The notes under the pieces: model-generated | Databases searched by the model: none | What the model was told of the DNA's origin: nothing | Seen by the model: the letters and a program-made list of their open reading frames with translations, nothing else | Shown here: one piece after another, positions 52,850-62,053 of the stretch | Layout of the letters: every line of letters begins with the position of its first letter | Numbering within the stretch: position 1 is the stretch's first letter | Translations under genes and position numbers: made by a program | Source: Leifsonia shinshuensis | GTDB lineage: Bacteria; Actinomycetota; Actinomycetes; Actinomycetales; Microbacteriaceae | DNA: 64,000 bases | Direction of reading: 5' to 3' | NCBI RefSeq assembly: GCF_022606355.1 | Contig: NZ_JAHHZQ010000006.1 | Coordinates: 124,001-188,000, forward strand

Positions 52850-52901
52850 TTGCGCTATTAGACAGACCTGTCTAAAGTGTCGTTTAGACAGATCGGTATA
52901 A
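52850..52901 (+). promoter_or_regulatory. promoter with TetR-type operators upstream of the SDR gene
   Basis: TTGCGC (52850-52855) and TAAAGT (52873-52878) with a 17-nt spacer form a promoter. The perfect palindrome TTAGACAG-AC-CTGTCTAA (52858-52875) fills the spacer. A second, half-degenerate copy, TTAGACAG-AT-CGGTATAA, follows at 52884-52901. This is the classic arrangement for repression by the TetR protein encoded two genes along. Confidence 0.8.
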
Positions 52902-52918
52902 ACGAAAGGATCGATCCC

Positions 52919-53656
52919 ATGGACACCCAGAACTCGTGGTCGCTCACCGGAAAGACAGCGCTCGTCACGGGCGCCACCTCCGGACTCGGGCGGGCTGCCG
53001 CCTTCCAGCTCGCCGCTCAAGGCGCGACGGTCGTCGTGCACGGCCGCAACGTCGACCGCGGCGTGCAGGTCGTGGAAGAGATCGAGCTGGCCGGAGGTCG
53101 AGCACGCTTCGTGGCGGCCGACCTCTCCGACGCCGACCAGGCCCTGCGGTTGGCGGAGGACGCGGGCGAGGTCGACATCCTGATCAACAACGCCGGGCTC
53201 GCGTGGTTCGGGCCGAGCAACCAGCTCTCGGCGGAAACCCTTGGCGAGCTGTTCGCCGGGAATGTGGAGTCGGCCTACCTCGTGACGTCCCGGCTGGCCG
53301 CGGGCATGGCCGATCGAGGCGACGGGGCGATCGTGAGCATCTCCAGCATGGCCGCCAACGTGGGCCTCGCCGGCGGCGCGGCCTACAGCGCGACCAAGGC
53401 CGCGTTGTCCGCGCTCACACGTGCGTGGGCGGCCGAGTTCAGCCCGCGAGGAGTCCGTGTCAACGCGGTCGCACCCGGCCCCGTCGCGACCCCGGGCGCC
53501 AAGGGTGACACCGTGGCGCTCGGCGAGACGACCATCATGGGGCGCCCGGGAACCGACCAGGAGATCGCGGACGCCATCGGGTTCCTCGCCTCTCCGGCGG
53601 CGAGCTACATCACCGGCGTCACCCTGGCGGTCGACGGCGGGCGAGCGGCCATCTGA
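52919..53656 (+). CDS. short-chain dehydrogenase/reductase
   Basis: The 245-residue protein is a classical SDR: TGATSGLG cofactor motif, NNAGLAWFG, SISSMAANVG and the catalytic pair YSATK, ending in GVTLAVDGG. NADP(H) use is suggested by the Arg in VHGRN after strand 2. It oxidises or reduces an unknown alcohol/ketone. The start is ATG 52919 with AAAGGA upstream. It is co-directional with the TetR gene 32 nt downstream and controlled by the operator pair at 52858-52901. Confidence 0.92.
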   Translation: MDTQNSWSLTGKTALVTGATSGLGRAAAFQLAAQGATVVVHGRNVDRGVQVVEEIELAGGRARFVAADLSDADQALRLAEDAGEVDILINNAGLAWFGPSNQLSAETLGELFAGNVESAYLVTSRLAAGMADRGDGAIVSISSMAANVGLAGGAAYSATKAALSALTRAWAAEFSPRGVRVNAVAPGPVATPGAKGDTVALGETTIMGRPGTDQEIADAIGFLASPAASYITGVTLAVDGGRAAI

Positions 53657-53688
53657 TCCGAGATCCCGCCGACGGGCGGAGAGGTACA

Positions 53689-54276
53689 GTGATCAGGATG
53701 ACCGATTCTCCGGCCAAGAAGCCGTCCGCCCGTGAACGACTGCTCCGGGCGAGCGACGAGCTGTTCTACAACGAGGGCATCCACACCGTGGGCATCGATC
53801 GAGTGCTCGAGAAGGCGCAGGTCGCCAAGGGATCGCTCTACTACAACTTCGAAGGCGGCAAGGACGAGCTCGTCTCCGCCTACCTGGCCGGCCGCCACGC
53901 CGCCTGGGAGAAGACCATCGACGACGGTATCGAAGCCGCCGGGCCCGACCCCAGGGATCGTCTCCTCTCGATCTTCGACTCGCTCGGCATCCTCTTCGCC
54001 CGGCCGGACTACCGCGGCTGCGCGTTCGTGAACGCGGTCGCAGAAGCGGAGCCGGGTGGCGTGGAAGAGGCGGCGAGCGAGAAGTTCCGCGACTGGCTCC
54101 ACGGACTCATCGGTGGGCTCGTCGCCGAGATCGGCGTTCGCGATCCGTCCTGGACGACGCAGCAGTTGGTGATCCTCTACGACGGCGCCACGACGACCGC
54201 GCAGATGGACAAGCAGGTCTCGGCCGCCGAGGCTGCACGACGGATGGCGGCACTGATCATCGACTCGTCACGGTGA
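53689..54276 (+). CDS. TetR-family regulator of the SDR operon
   Basis: The 195-residue protein has the TetR helix-turn-helix (RERLLRASDELFYNEGIHTVGIDRVLEKAQVAKGSLYYNFEGGKDELV) and a helical ligand domain with YRGCAFVNAVAEA, a Cys-containing motif found in the subgroup that senses electrophiles or ketones and controls SDRs. The GTG at 53689 is well spaced from GGAGAGG; ATG 53698 is too far. It forms an operon with the SDR and probably binds TTAGACAG dyads upstream. Confidence 0.9.
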   Translation: MIRMTDSPAKKPSARERLLRASDELFYNEGIHTVGIDRVLEKAQVAKGSLYYNFEGGKDELVSAYLAGRHAAWEKTIDDGIEAAGPDPRDRLLSIFDSLGILFARPDYRGCAFVNAVAEAEPGGVEEAASEKFRDWLHGLIGGLVAEIGVRDPSWTTQQLVILYDGATTTAQMDKQVSAAEAARRMAALIIDSSR

Positions 54277-54356
54277 AGGGCCGAGGGCCGAGCCCTCCTT
54301 CACTTTTCGCAACATCCCGTCGTCATCGCCTTCGGCCCGCTCTAGCGTTGCGCTAT

Positions 54357-54429
54357 CGCGGCGAACCGGGCGGTCCCGGGCTTCGGCAGCAGACCAGAGG
54401 TGTTGCGGGTTCGACTCCTGCCGTCGCGT
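54357..54429 (+). other. tRNA-like sequence, probably degenerate
   Basis: The 73-nt segment has tRNA hallmarks. CGCGGCG (54357-54363) and CGTCGCG (54422-54428) form a 7-bp acceptor-like stem with one G-U pair. GCGGG, loop TTCGACT and CCTGC (54405-54421) form a perfect T arm. The D arm is short and no standard 5-bp anticodon stem is visible. It may be a tRNA relic or mimic used as an integration target. A true tRNA is unlikely without a folded anticodon arm. Confidence 0.3.
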
Positions 54430-54443
54430 CGGAGGTGTCGAGG

Positions 54444-54875
54444 ATGTTCTTTCGTGACGATCTGGTGGAGGTGAGCGCGGAAGCGGTGCTGGCTGCACCG
54501 GCCGCCTGGGTCTTCGACGGGTTGGTGCGCCCCACGGCGTTGTCCCGATGGTTCGCCGAGCGGGCCGAGGTGGAACTGCGGCAGGGCGGAGCGGTGCGGA
54601 TCGAGCGGGGCGGCGCCGGTGCCACGGGTCGGATCCTCGACGTCGCACTCGGTCGGCGCCTGCTGATCGGGTGGGACGCGGTGCAGGAGTCGTCGCTCGT
54701 GTACCCCGGTTCAGACCTGGAGTTCTTCGTCTCCGCGTCGCAGGCCGGCTCGAACCTCCGGGCGGTCCTGTGGAAGATCCCGGCGAACGACGCGGCAGCC
54801 TTCGGCTCCGAGCTGACCGAGCAGCTCCAGCGTCTGACGAGCTTCGCTGCGAGAACGGGTCGCCCGGGAGCGTGA
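54444..54875 (+). CDS. SRPBCC/AHSA1-like domain protein
   Basis: The 143-residue protein has the START/SRPBCC pattern of AHSA1-like proteins: EVLAAPAAWVFDGLV-type start (residues about 10-28), LSRWFAERAEVELRQGG, a central strand region with RRLLIGWD, and a C-terminal helix. Such proteins bind hydrophobic ligands in a cavity. GGAGG precedes ATG 54444 by 8 nt; the longer frame to 54273 runs across the tRNA-like sequence and is rejected. It is convergent with the ABC operon on the minus strand. Confidence 0.7.
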   Translation: MFFRDDLVEVSAEAVLAAPAAWVFDGLVRPTALSRWFAERAEVELRQGGAVRIERGGAGATGRILDVALGRRLLIGWDAVQESSLVYPGSDLEFFVSASQAGSNLRAVLWKIPANDAAAFGSELTEQLQRLTSFAARTGRPGA

Positions 54876-54899
54876 CCGGGCCGGGCCGCCCTGCCGCGG

Positions 54900-56426
54900 T
54901 CAGCGCAGCGCGGCCCTCAGCGCCGTCGCAGCGCCGACCAGTTCCCTCGTGTACTCCTCGCGCGGGGAGGTGAAGAGCTCGTCGGGGCGCCCCTCCTCCA
55001 CGATGCGCCCGTGTTTGAGCACGATGATGCGGTCCGCCAGCGAGCGGACGACCGCGAGGTCGTGGCTGATGAAGAGGTAGGCCACACCTGTGCGGTCCCG
55101 GAGGTCGGCCAGCAGGTCGAGGATCTGCGCCTGGACCGAGACGTCCAGTGCCGAAGTGACTTCGTCGCACACCACGAGTGGCACAGGCCCTGCGAATGCC
55201 CGCGCGATGGCGACGCGCTGCTTCTGGCCGCCCGACAGCGCCCTGGGAAACTTGTCGAGCACGTCGCCGGTCAGCCCGACCGCGCCGGCGAGCGCCCGGG
55301 GCTCCCAGTCGCCGCCGAGCAGGCGGATGGATCGGGTCAGGACCTGGCGGACCGTGCGGCGGGGATTGAGGGAGGCGTCCGGGTTCTGGAACACCACCTG
55401 GACCGGGATGCGTCCCGCTGGGCCGTTCAGCTCGCGGATCCCACCGTGCGAGGTGAGTCCGGCGGCGATGCGACCGAGCGTCGACTTCCCGCTGCCCGAC
55501 TCGCCGACGACGCCGAGTGTCTCGCCGGCAGCGACGGTCAGGGAGACCCCGTCGAGGGCGCGCTTGCGGCCGAAGTCCTTCGTGACCGACCGGAGGTCCA
55601 GCAGCGTCCGTGACTCCGGCCGTTCCCGCCCTGGCCGGCCGTCGAGCGAGGGGAGCGCCGCCACGAGCTCGCGGGAGTACGGGTGCGTCGGCCGCGTCAG
55701 CAGCCGGCGTGCCTCTGCGCGCTCCACCACCGTTCCCTGACGCAGCACGGCCACGCGATCGCAGTGCGTCGCCACCAGCGGCAGATTGTGGCTGATGAGC
55801 AGCGTCGCGAACCTGCGCTCCCTCCGTAGCCGCTCGATGAGGTCGAGGATCCCGGCCTCCACCTTGCTGTCGAGACCGGTGGTCGGCTCGTCGAGGATCA
55901 GCAGTCGCGGATCGGTCGCGAGCGCCATGGCGATGATGGCACGCTGCTGCTGGCCACCCGACAGCTCGTGCGGGTACCGGCGCAGGATGGCCTCCGGTTC
56001 GGGAAGGTCGACGCTCGCCGCCGCGTCGACGGCGGCGGCCCAGGCGTCCGAGCGCGACGCGCCCGCGATGCGGTACACCTCGGCGAGCTGGGCCCCGATG
56101 CTGGAGGTGGGGTTCAGCGCGAGCCCCGGCTCCTGGTAGACGACCCCGACGGATCCGGCGCGGTACCGGCGCAGGGCGGCGGAGTCGAGGGCCGGCACGT
56201 CGTGGCCGTCGACGATGAGCCGATCGGCGGAGATGGTGGCGTTGGCGGGCAGATACCGGGTGAGGGCCAGCGCGATCGTGCTCTTCCCCGAGCCCGATTC
56301 GCCGACGAGCCCGTACGACTCGCCCGCGTGGATGGTCAGGTCGACGTCGGAGACCACCCGGCGCGCCATTGCGCCGATCCGGTACTCGACGTTCAGGGTC
56401 TTCACGTCGACGATGGGGTCGCTCAA
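54900..56426 (-). CDS. fused DppD-DppF-type ABC importer ATPase
   Basis: The 508-residue protein carries two complete ATPase domains. The first has GESGSGKST, ELSGGQQQR, LLILDEPTTGLD and LLISHN. The second has GESGSGKST, ALSGGQKQR, LVVCDEVTSALD and LFISHD. The HPYSREL and EYTRELV tails are typical of peptide/nickel importer ATPases. Normally these are separate subunits; here they are one chain. It overlaps the upstream permease gene by 4 nt. Confidence 0.92.
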   Translation of the reverse strand: MSDPIVDVKTLNVEYRIGAMARRVVSDVDLTIHAGESYGLVGESGSGKSTIALALTRYLPANATISADRLIVDGHDVPALDSAALRRYRAGSVGVVYQEPGLALNPTSSIGAQLAEVYRIAGASRSDAWAAAVDAAASVDLPEPEAILRRYPHELSGGQQQRAIIAMALATDPRLLILDEPTTGLDSKVEAGILDLIERLRRERRFATLLISHNLPLVATHCDRVAVLRQGTVVERAEARRLLTRPTHPYSRELVAALPSLDGRPGRERPESRTLLDLRSVTKDFGRKRALDGVSLTVAAGETLGVVGESGSGKSTLGRIAAGLTSHGGIRELNGPAGRIPVQVVFQNPDASLNPRRTVRQVLTRSIRLLGGDWEPRALAGAVGLTGDVLDKFPRALSGGQKQRVAIARAFAGPVPLVVCDEVTSALDVSVQAQILDLLADLRDRTGVAYLFISHDLAVVRSLADRIIVLKHGRIVEEGRPDELFTSPREEYTRELVGAATALRAALR

Positions 56427-57355
56427 CGGTCGAGCACCTCCTTGAGGTTGTCGGCGATGAGGTGCACGGCCACGACCAGGGACGCGATCGCGGCGGCCGG
56501 GAACAGCACGGTCCAGCCGGCACTCTGCAGATACGCGCGGTTGTCGCTGATCGCGAGGCCCCAGTCCGGCGATGGCGGGGCGGAGGCCAGACCGAGGAAC
56601 GACAGCGACGACGAGATGAAGATCGCCGCGGCGAGGCTGAGGGTGGCCTGGATGAGGATGGTCGGGAAGATGTTCGGCAGCAGCTCGCGGAACAGGATGC
56701 GCACCGTGGACTCCCGCTGCAGCTTCGCGCTCGTCACGTACTGCTTTCCCATCTCGGTCAGCACGGCGGCGCGGATGATCCGCGCGATGCCCGGGGCGAA
56801 GACGAGGCCGACGGTGAGGATCAGAGTCGGGACGCTCGCGCCGAAGGCTCCGACGATCACCAGGATGAAGATGAGTGTCGGCAGTGCCAGGAAGACGTCG
56901 AAGACCCGCATGAGCGCCGTGTCGACCCAGCCGCGGTGGTACCCGGCGATGAGTCCGAGGGTGCTTCCGAGCACCGTCGCGAGGATGGTCCCGGCCGGCC
57001 CGATCGCCAGAGCGGGCTCGGCTCCGGCCAGAACGCGCGCGAACACGTCACGACCGATGTCGTCGGTGCCGAACCAGTGGGAGGCCGAAGGAGGTGCGAG
57101 GTGCTGACCGGTGTCGGCGAACGGGTGGAGGCCGAACCACCGCCAGCCCACGGCGGCGACGATCCAGAACAGCACGACGAGCGCGCTGAGCACGAACGTC
57201 GGGCGCCGCAGCAGCTGGAGCGCGACCCTTCGCTGTGCCGCAGGACGGGGATCCGCCGGATCGGCGGTCTCCTTCGATTCGCCCCGTGATGCCCGGGCCG
57301 TGGCGGATGCCGCCTGCGCTTCCGTGTCCACCAGCCCCACGTCGTCGATCGCCAT
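56423..57355 (-). CDS. peptide-type ABC importer permease (DppC-like)
   Basis: The 310-residue protein has a long cytoplasmic N-terminus, the DppC marker HWFGTDDIGRDVFARVLAGA and six membrane helices with the EAA-like loop STVRILFRELLPNIFPTIL. The ATG at 57355 is 1 nt from the upstream stop. It pairs with the DppB-like protein and the fused ATPase. Confidence 0.92.
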   Translation of the reverse strand: MAIDDVGLVDTEAQAASATARASRGESKETADPADPRPAAQRRVALQLLRRPTFVLSALVVLFWIVAAVGWRWFGLHPFADTGQHLAPPSASHWFGTDDIGRDVFARVLAGAEPALAIGPAGTILATVLGSTLGLIAGYHRGWVDTALMRVFDVFLALPTLIFILVIVGAFGASVPTLILTVGLVFAPGIARIIRAAVLTEMGKQYVTSAKLQRESTVRILFRELLPNIFPTILIQATLSLAAAIFISSSLSFLGLASAPPSPDWGLAISDNRAYLQSAGWTVLFPAAAIASLVVAVHLIADNLKEVLDR

Positions 57356-57356
57356 C

Positions 57357-58397
57357 TCACTCCTTCGCATCGAAGCGGATCCGTGGGTCGACGAGCGCGA
57401 AGACCACATCGGTGAGCAGGAGTGCCAGCAGCGAGACGACTCCGGTGATCATCACGCCGGCCTCCAGGAGCACGATGTCCTTCTTCTGCGTCGCGGTGAC
57501 GAGCAGTGCTCCGAGTCCGGGGTAGCCGAACAGGGACTCGACGATGGCGCTGCCGCCGAGCAGGGTGCCCAGGTAGATGCCGAGGAGGGAGATCGTGGGG
57601 ATCAGTGCGTTGCGGGCGACGTGCGACCGGACCACCTGCGAGGGGGTCAGACCTTTGAGCACCGCCGTGCGGTGGTACTGCGACGTCAGCGTCTCGAGGG
57701 TTCCGGTGCGGACCATCCGCACGAGGACGGCCAGATAACCGAGCGCCAGTGTGATCGCCGGCAGGGTCATGGCCCTCAGGTGCAGCAACGGATCGGCGGA
57801 GGTCGCATCCGCGGCCGAGCTGACCGGCACCCAGCCGAGCCACACCGCGAAGACGATGAGGAAGACGATGCCGATCACGAACTCGGGGACGGCGGACAGC
57901 GACATCAGCACCACGGTGATGAATCGATCGGTGCGTCTGCCCTCCCGGTACGCCTGCACCGCGCCGAGGGCGATCGCCACCGGCACGACGATCACGAAGG
58001 CGTACAGGCCCAGCAGCAGGGAGTTGCCGAGGCGGCCGAGGATGAGCTCCGACGCGGGCTGGGCGTAGATGAGGCTGACGCCCCAGTCGCCCGTGACGAA
58101 TCCGCCGAGCCAGTGCACGTACCGTTCGACGATGCTCCCGTCGAGACCGTGCTCGGCGTTCCACGCGGCCACCTGGGTCGCCGTGGCGTACGGGCCCAGG
58201 GCGTTCCTCCCCGGGTCGCCGGGGACGACCTGGACGAGCCAGAACACCAGCACCGAGACCACGAGCAGCACCAGCGGGATCTGCACGAGCCGCCGGCCGG
58301 CGAGGCGGGTGAGCGCGAGGTGGCGCGGCGCGAGCGCACGCAGCCCCCGCCTGCGCGACGGATCGGCGTCGCGGAGGCGGGGGCTGGTGGTCGTCAC
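57357..58397 (-). CDS. peptide-type ABC importer permease (DppB-like)
   Basis: The 346-residue protein has an Arg-rich cytoplasmic N-terminus, then LTRLAGRRLVQIPLVLLVVSVLVFWLVQVVPGDPG and five more membrane helices. The EAA-like loop lies near SHVARNALIPTISLLGIYLGTLLGG. The GTG start lies 60 nt after the binding-protein stop. Confidence 0.92.
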   Translation of the reverse strand: MTTTSPRLRDADPSRRRGLRALAPRHLALTRLAGRRLVQIPLVLLVVSVLVFWLVQVVPGDPGRNALGPYATATQVAAWNAEHGLDGSIVERYVHWLGGFVTGDWGVSLIYAQPASELILGRLGNSLLLGLYAFVIVVPVAIALGAVQAYREGRRTDRFITVVLMSLSAVPEFVIGIVFLIVFAVWLGWVPVSSAADATSADPLLHLRAMTLPAITLALGYLAVLVRMVRTGTLETLTSQYHRTAVLKGLTPSQVVRSHVARNALIPTISLLGIYLGTLLGGSAIVESLFGYPGLGALLVTATQKKDIVLLEAGVMITGVVSLLALLLTDVVFALVDPRIRFDAKE

Positions 58398-58457
58398 GAG
58401 TCGTCTCCTGGTGGGATTCGTACGGGTGGGATTCGGTGCGGTGGGATAGCGGCGGGG

Positions 58458-60005
58458 TCAGCCGGTGATCGTGATGCCCTTGAAGGAATAGCCGGTGTAG
58501 AAGTCCAGCGCTCCCGGGAACTCGCCGTGCACCCGCTTGTTCTGCAGGACCTTGGCTTTGGCGAACGTGGGGACGATCACAGCCAGGTCCTTCCACTGGG
58601 TCGCGGCGATCTCGTTCACGAGCTTCTGGCGCTCGGTCTTGTCGGTCGCCTTGTCGTAGGCCGCCGAGGTCGCCTCCAGCTGCGGGTTGGAGTAGTGCGA
58701 CGCGTTCCATGCCGCTCCGGAGGTGAAGATGAGCGAGATGTACTGCGACGGGGCGCGCACGGCCCAGTTGGTGATGGTCAGCGGCGCGTTCAGCCAGGGC
58801 GAGTCCGCACCGTCGGCGTAGTACTGCTCGCTCGTGAGCACCTTCAGGCCGACTTTGAAGCCCTTCACCGCGTTGAGCTGCTGCTGAAGCACCTCGCCGT
58901 AGAGCTTGTTGTCGGTGGTGATGTCGAACGAGACCGTCTTGCCGCCGAGGAGCCCGGCCACCTTGTCGGTGTTCTTCTGGCGCTGGTCGAGGCCCTGCGG
59001 CTGGAGCGGGTAGTCCGGGAAGTAGGTCGTGTCGTTCGCCACGACGGCGTTGCCGCCGTAGACGTTCTTCACCAGGCCGGGCCGGTCGATCGCCCAGGCG
59101 ACGGCCTGGCGAACCTTCGGGTCGTCGAACGGCGCCGCGGTGACATTGAGGAAGATGCCGTCGAACTTGTTGTAGCCGGAGCTGACCTCGTTGTAGTCGG
59201 AGGCCTTCACCGCCGCGGCGACCTCGCTCGACTGGTCGATGCGGTCGATCTCGCCGGCCTGGAACGCGAGCAGCTCGGCCTGGGTGTCGGCGTAGACCTT
59301 GAGCTGGACGCCCGAGATCTTGATGTCCTTGGCGTCCCAGTACTTGGGATTCTTCGAGAACGTCGCCCCCTGGCCGGGAGTGAACTTGTCCAGGACGAAC
59401 TGGCCGGCACCGACCGGGTGCTTGAGCCAGCCGCCCGGCGTGTAGCCGGCCGGCAGGATCGCTGTGTTCGCGCCCGTCAGCAGACGGGGGAAATCGGAGA
59501 ACGGGCGTGCCAGTGTGAAGACGACGCTCTCGTCGTCGTTTCCCGCCGCCACGGACGAGAGGATGCCGTCGAACGAGCTCTTGCCCGGCGACTTGCTGTC
59601 CTTGGCGGTGATGGCGTCGAAGGTGGCGACGACGTCTTTCGCGGTGACGGGCGTGCCGTCGTTGAAGTCGGCCCCCTTCCGCAGGGCGACGGTCCAGGCG
59701 AGGCCGTCGGCCGACGGCTTCCAGGAGGTGGCCAGCCGGGGCACGAGTTCGCCCTTCGCGTCGAGGCTGATCAGGCCCTCGGACGCGAGGCCGGTCAGGA
59801 GCATGGCGTTGTAGTCGGCTGCGGTGAGCGGATCGATGTCGCCGCCCGGATCGGTGATCGGGATGCGGTAGACGCCGCTCGCGCCGCTCGACGATGTCGG
59901 TGTCGCGCCTCCCGAGGTGGCGCAGCCGGCGAGGAGCAGGGCGGCAGAGGCGAGAGTGGCGGCGAGTGCGGCCGCACGTCGTCGGTGGGACGTTCGGATG
60001 GTCAT
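58458..60005 (-). CDS. family 5 solute-binding lipoprotein
   Basis: The 515-residue protein has an Arg-rich start and a lipobox ending LLAGC (Cys28), followed by family 5 binding-protein segments: LASEGLISLDAKGELVPRLATSWKP, WTVALRKGADFNDGTPVTAKDVVATFD and HPVGAGQFVLDKF. It feeds the importer encoded by the next three genes. AGGAGA precedes the ATG. Beside monooxygenases of the NtaA/DszA type, the ligand is more likely an organosulfur or aminocarboxylate compound than an ordinary peptide. Confidence 0.9.
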   Translation of the reverse strand: MTIRTSHRRRAAALAATLASAALLLAGCATSGGATPTSSSGASGVYRIPITDPGGDIDPLTAADYNAMLLTGLASEGLISLDAKGELVPRLATSWKPSADGLAWTVALRKGADFNDGTPVTAKDVVATFDAITAKDSKSPGKSSFDGILSSVAAGNDDESVVFTLARPFSDFPRLLTGANTAILPAGYTPGGWLKHPVGAGQFVLDKFTPGQGATFSKNPKYWDAKDIKISGVQLKVYADTQAELLAFQAGEIDRIDQSSEVAAAVKASDYNEVSSGYNKFDGIFLNVTAAPFDDPKVRQAVAWAIDRPGLVKNVYGGNAVVANDTTYFPDYPLQPQGLDQRQKNTDKVAGLLGGKTVSFDITTDNKLYGEVLQQQLNAVKGFKVGLKVLTSEQYYADGADSPWLNAPLTITNWAVRAPSQYISLIFTSGAAWNASHYSNPQLEATSAAYDKATDKTERQKLVNEIAATQWKDLAVIVPTFAKAKVLQNKRVHGEFPGALDFYTGYSFKGITITG

Positions 60006-60082
60006 TCGGGTCTCCTGGCTGTGAGAGTTCGGGCTGTGAGCGGTCGGGCTGTGGCGTGGTGCGGATGGTGCGGGTGCTGCGG

Positions 60083-60877
60083 TCAGCGACGTTCGCCGTC
60101 GACGGTCAGGTCGAGGCGTTCGGTGTAGAAAGCGACGCGCCCCGCGATCGCGGCGACGTCCTCCTTCGGATCGCCGTAGGACCACGCGACATCGTCGAGG
60201 GATCCATCGGCGAGGCTCCAGTACTGCGTGGTATGCCCCTTGTACGGGCACGAGGACGCCGTGCCGCTCGCCGTCAGTGCGGAGAAGTCCACGTGCTCCG
60301 GCGGGAAGTAGTAGCGGGGGAGGAGCCCGGTCTCGTAGACGATGACGGTCTCGTCGCTGTCCGCGAGGACGACGCCGTCGCGCGAGACGGTGACGGGGCG
60401 GCTGCTGGGCAGCGCATCCACCCGGCTGAACTGATCGCGTGGATGCGTGAACACCGGCTGCTCCTCCTCCAGCCAGCGGTCGAGCACTCCGGGGAACCAG
60501 CTGACCCCGAGGAAGCCGCCCAACTCCGGGACGTCCCAGCTCCACGCGGCATGCCGGACGAGCCGGTCGCCGATCCGCAGGTCGTACCACTGCGCCGGCG
60601 CGCGGCGCGGACGGTAGTAGCCGAGGTCGGCCCCTGGCGGGTCCGCCTCCTCGAACAGGTCGGTTCGGATGTCGGCGAGCGGGAATCCGTACTCGGGGAC
60701 CTTGTGACCCGGCTCCCAGACGAGGAGCTGCCGTCGGCTGTCGACAATGGCGACGTCGTCGGCGAAGCCGCGGACCCAGCGTTCGCTGGGCTGGAAGCTC
60801 CAGGTCTCCGGGTAGGCCGGGAAGCGCTGAACGAGGTTCGCGGTCACGGGTGGGAGCCATGTCTGATCGGTGGGCAT
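60083..60877 (-). CDS. two-domain DUF427 protein
   Basis: The 264-residue protein contains two DUF427-like beta-barrel units. The second is clearest: RPVTVSRDGVVLADSDETVIVYETGLLPRYYFPPEHVDFSAL, then SCPYKGHTTQYWSL and VAWSYGDPK. The first has a matching WVRGFADDVAIVDSRRQLLVWEPGHKVPEYGFPLADI. The family's function is not established. Cys in the SCPYKG motif is conserved in the family. The gene starts at ATG 60877 and is divergent from the monooxygenase genes across a 144-nt promoter region. Confidence 0.82.
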   Translation of the reverse strand: MPTDQTWLPPVTANLVQRFPAYPETWSFQPSERWVRGFADDVAIVDSRRQLLVWEPGHKVPEYGFPLADIRTDLFEEADPPGADLGYYRPRRAPAQWYDLRIGDRLVRHAAWSWDVPELGGFLGVSWFPGVLDRWLEEEQPVFTHPRDQFSRVDALPSSRPVTVSRDGVVLADSDETVIVYETGLLPRYYFPPEHVDFSALTASGTASSCPYKGHTTQYWSLADGSLDDVAWSYGDPKEDVAAIAGRVAFYTERLDLTVDGERR

Positions 60878-61021
60878 GGGTGGAACCTTCACGCGGTTCG
60901 TGTCGGCAGCGCCACCCTCGCCGACACACAACGAAATCTCTGACATATCCCGCAACAGAGGCTCCCTCGACACCGGGAGCCGTGGCTAGATTGGCCGCCT
61001 TCACGAGAAACGGAGACCCCG

Positions 61022-62053
61022 GTGACCGATCGGATCGTCGACGCGCCCCTGCAACTCGGCCTCTTCGCGCACTTCGCGGAAGAGGCCGGCGAGGCGGAGT
61101 CGTACCGCGAATTCCTGCAGCTGTTCGAACACGCCGAGGAGGTCGGGTTCGGCTACGCCTGGGTCCGGCAGTTCCACTTCCGGAGCCCAGGGAGCACGCG
61201 CTCGGGCGGCCTGCCGTCGCCGTTCGTGCTGCTGGCGGCTCTCGCCGCGGCGACATCCCGGCTGCGCCTCGGCACCGCCGCGATCACCCTGCCACTGGAG
61301 AACCCGATCCGGGTGGCGGAGGACGCGGCGGTTCTCGACGCGATCAGCGACGGGCGTCTTGAGCTCGGCGTCGCGAACGGCGCGGGAGCGCCGGCGGCGG
61401 CCGAGGCGCTGGGCCGGCGGCTTCCGGAAGACCGCGACGAGCGCAGGCGGGCCTTCGTCGACGCGCTCGACGTACTGCTGGACGCCCTCCGCGGCGAGCC
61501 GGTCACCGCGGACGGGCACACCCTCGCCCCGACGGCGCCGACTCTTCCCGACCGCATCTGGGAGGCGACGCTGACCGCTGAGAGCGCCAGGGCCGTAGGA
61601 GAGCGCGGCTTCGGAGTGCTTGTCGGCACCACCCAGACCGTCCCCGCCGAGGTCACGGCCGCCGCCTATCTGGAGGGGCTGCGCCTCTCGGGCGCCGCGC
61701 CCCGGCTGGGGCTGTCAACGCTGGTCCTTCCCGGGCGTACCCGCGAGGAGGCTCTCGCCGCGGCTCGAGAGGGCATCGAGCGGAAGTGGGCGTGGGGCAA
61801 GGACTTCCTCCCGCCGGCGAGCACGCTCGCCGAGAAGGCGGCGTCGGTCGGCCTCCACTACGGCACGACCGACGACATCGTGGAGTCGATCGCGTCGCAG
61901 CCCGCGTTCCGCTTCACCACGCACCTCCAGGTGCAGCTCGAGCTGGTGTATGACGGCTTCGCGCGGCGGCACGACGCTCTGGAGCAGTTCACGGCCGAGA
62001 TCGCGCCGGCCCTCGGCTGGACCTCACCAGTTCTCGCGGGGGCCGGGCGATGA
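61022..62053 (+). CDS. LLM-class (luciferase-like) flavin-dependent monooxygenase
   Basis: The 343-residue protein is a bacterial luciferase-like TIM-barrel enzyme: LQLGLFAHFAEEAG, YAWVRQFHFRS, RLRLGTAAITLPLENPIRVAEDAAVLDAISDGRLELGVANG and ESARAVGERGFGVLVG. It uses reduced flavin supplied by a partner reductase, none of which is in the window. The GTG start follows GGAG. It overlaps the next monooxygenase gene by 4 nt. Confidence 0.9.
   Translation: MTDRIVDAPLQLGLFAHFAEEAGEAESYREFLQLFEHAEEVGFGYAWVRQFHFRSPGSTRSGGLPSPFVLLAALAAATSRLRLGTAAITLPLENPIRVAEDAAVLDAISDGRLELGVANGAGAPAAAEALGRRLPEDRDERRRAFVDALDVLLDALRGEPVTADGHTLAPTAPTLPDRIWEATLTAESARAVGERGFGVLVGTTQTVPAEVTAAAYLEGLRLSGAAPRLGLSTLVLPGRTREEALAAAREGIERKWAWGKDFLPPASTLAEKAASVGLHYGTTDDIVESIASQPAFRFTTHLQVQLELVYDGFARRHDALEQFTAEIAPALGWTSPVLAGAGR

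Noticed and set aside
54273-54443. N-terminal extension of the SRPBCC protein
   Set aside because: It would translate the tRNA-like sequence; GGAGG correctly spaced before ATG 54444 marks the start.
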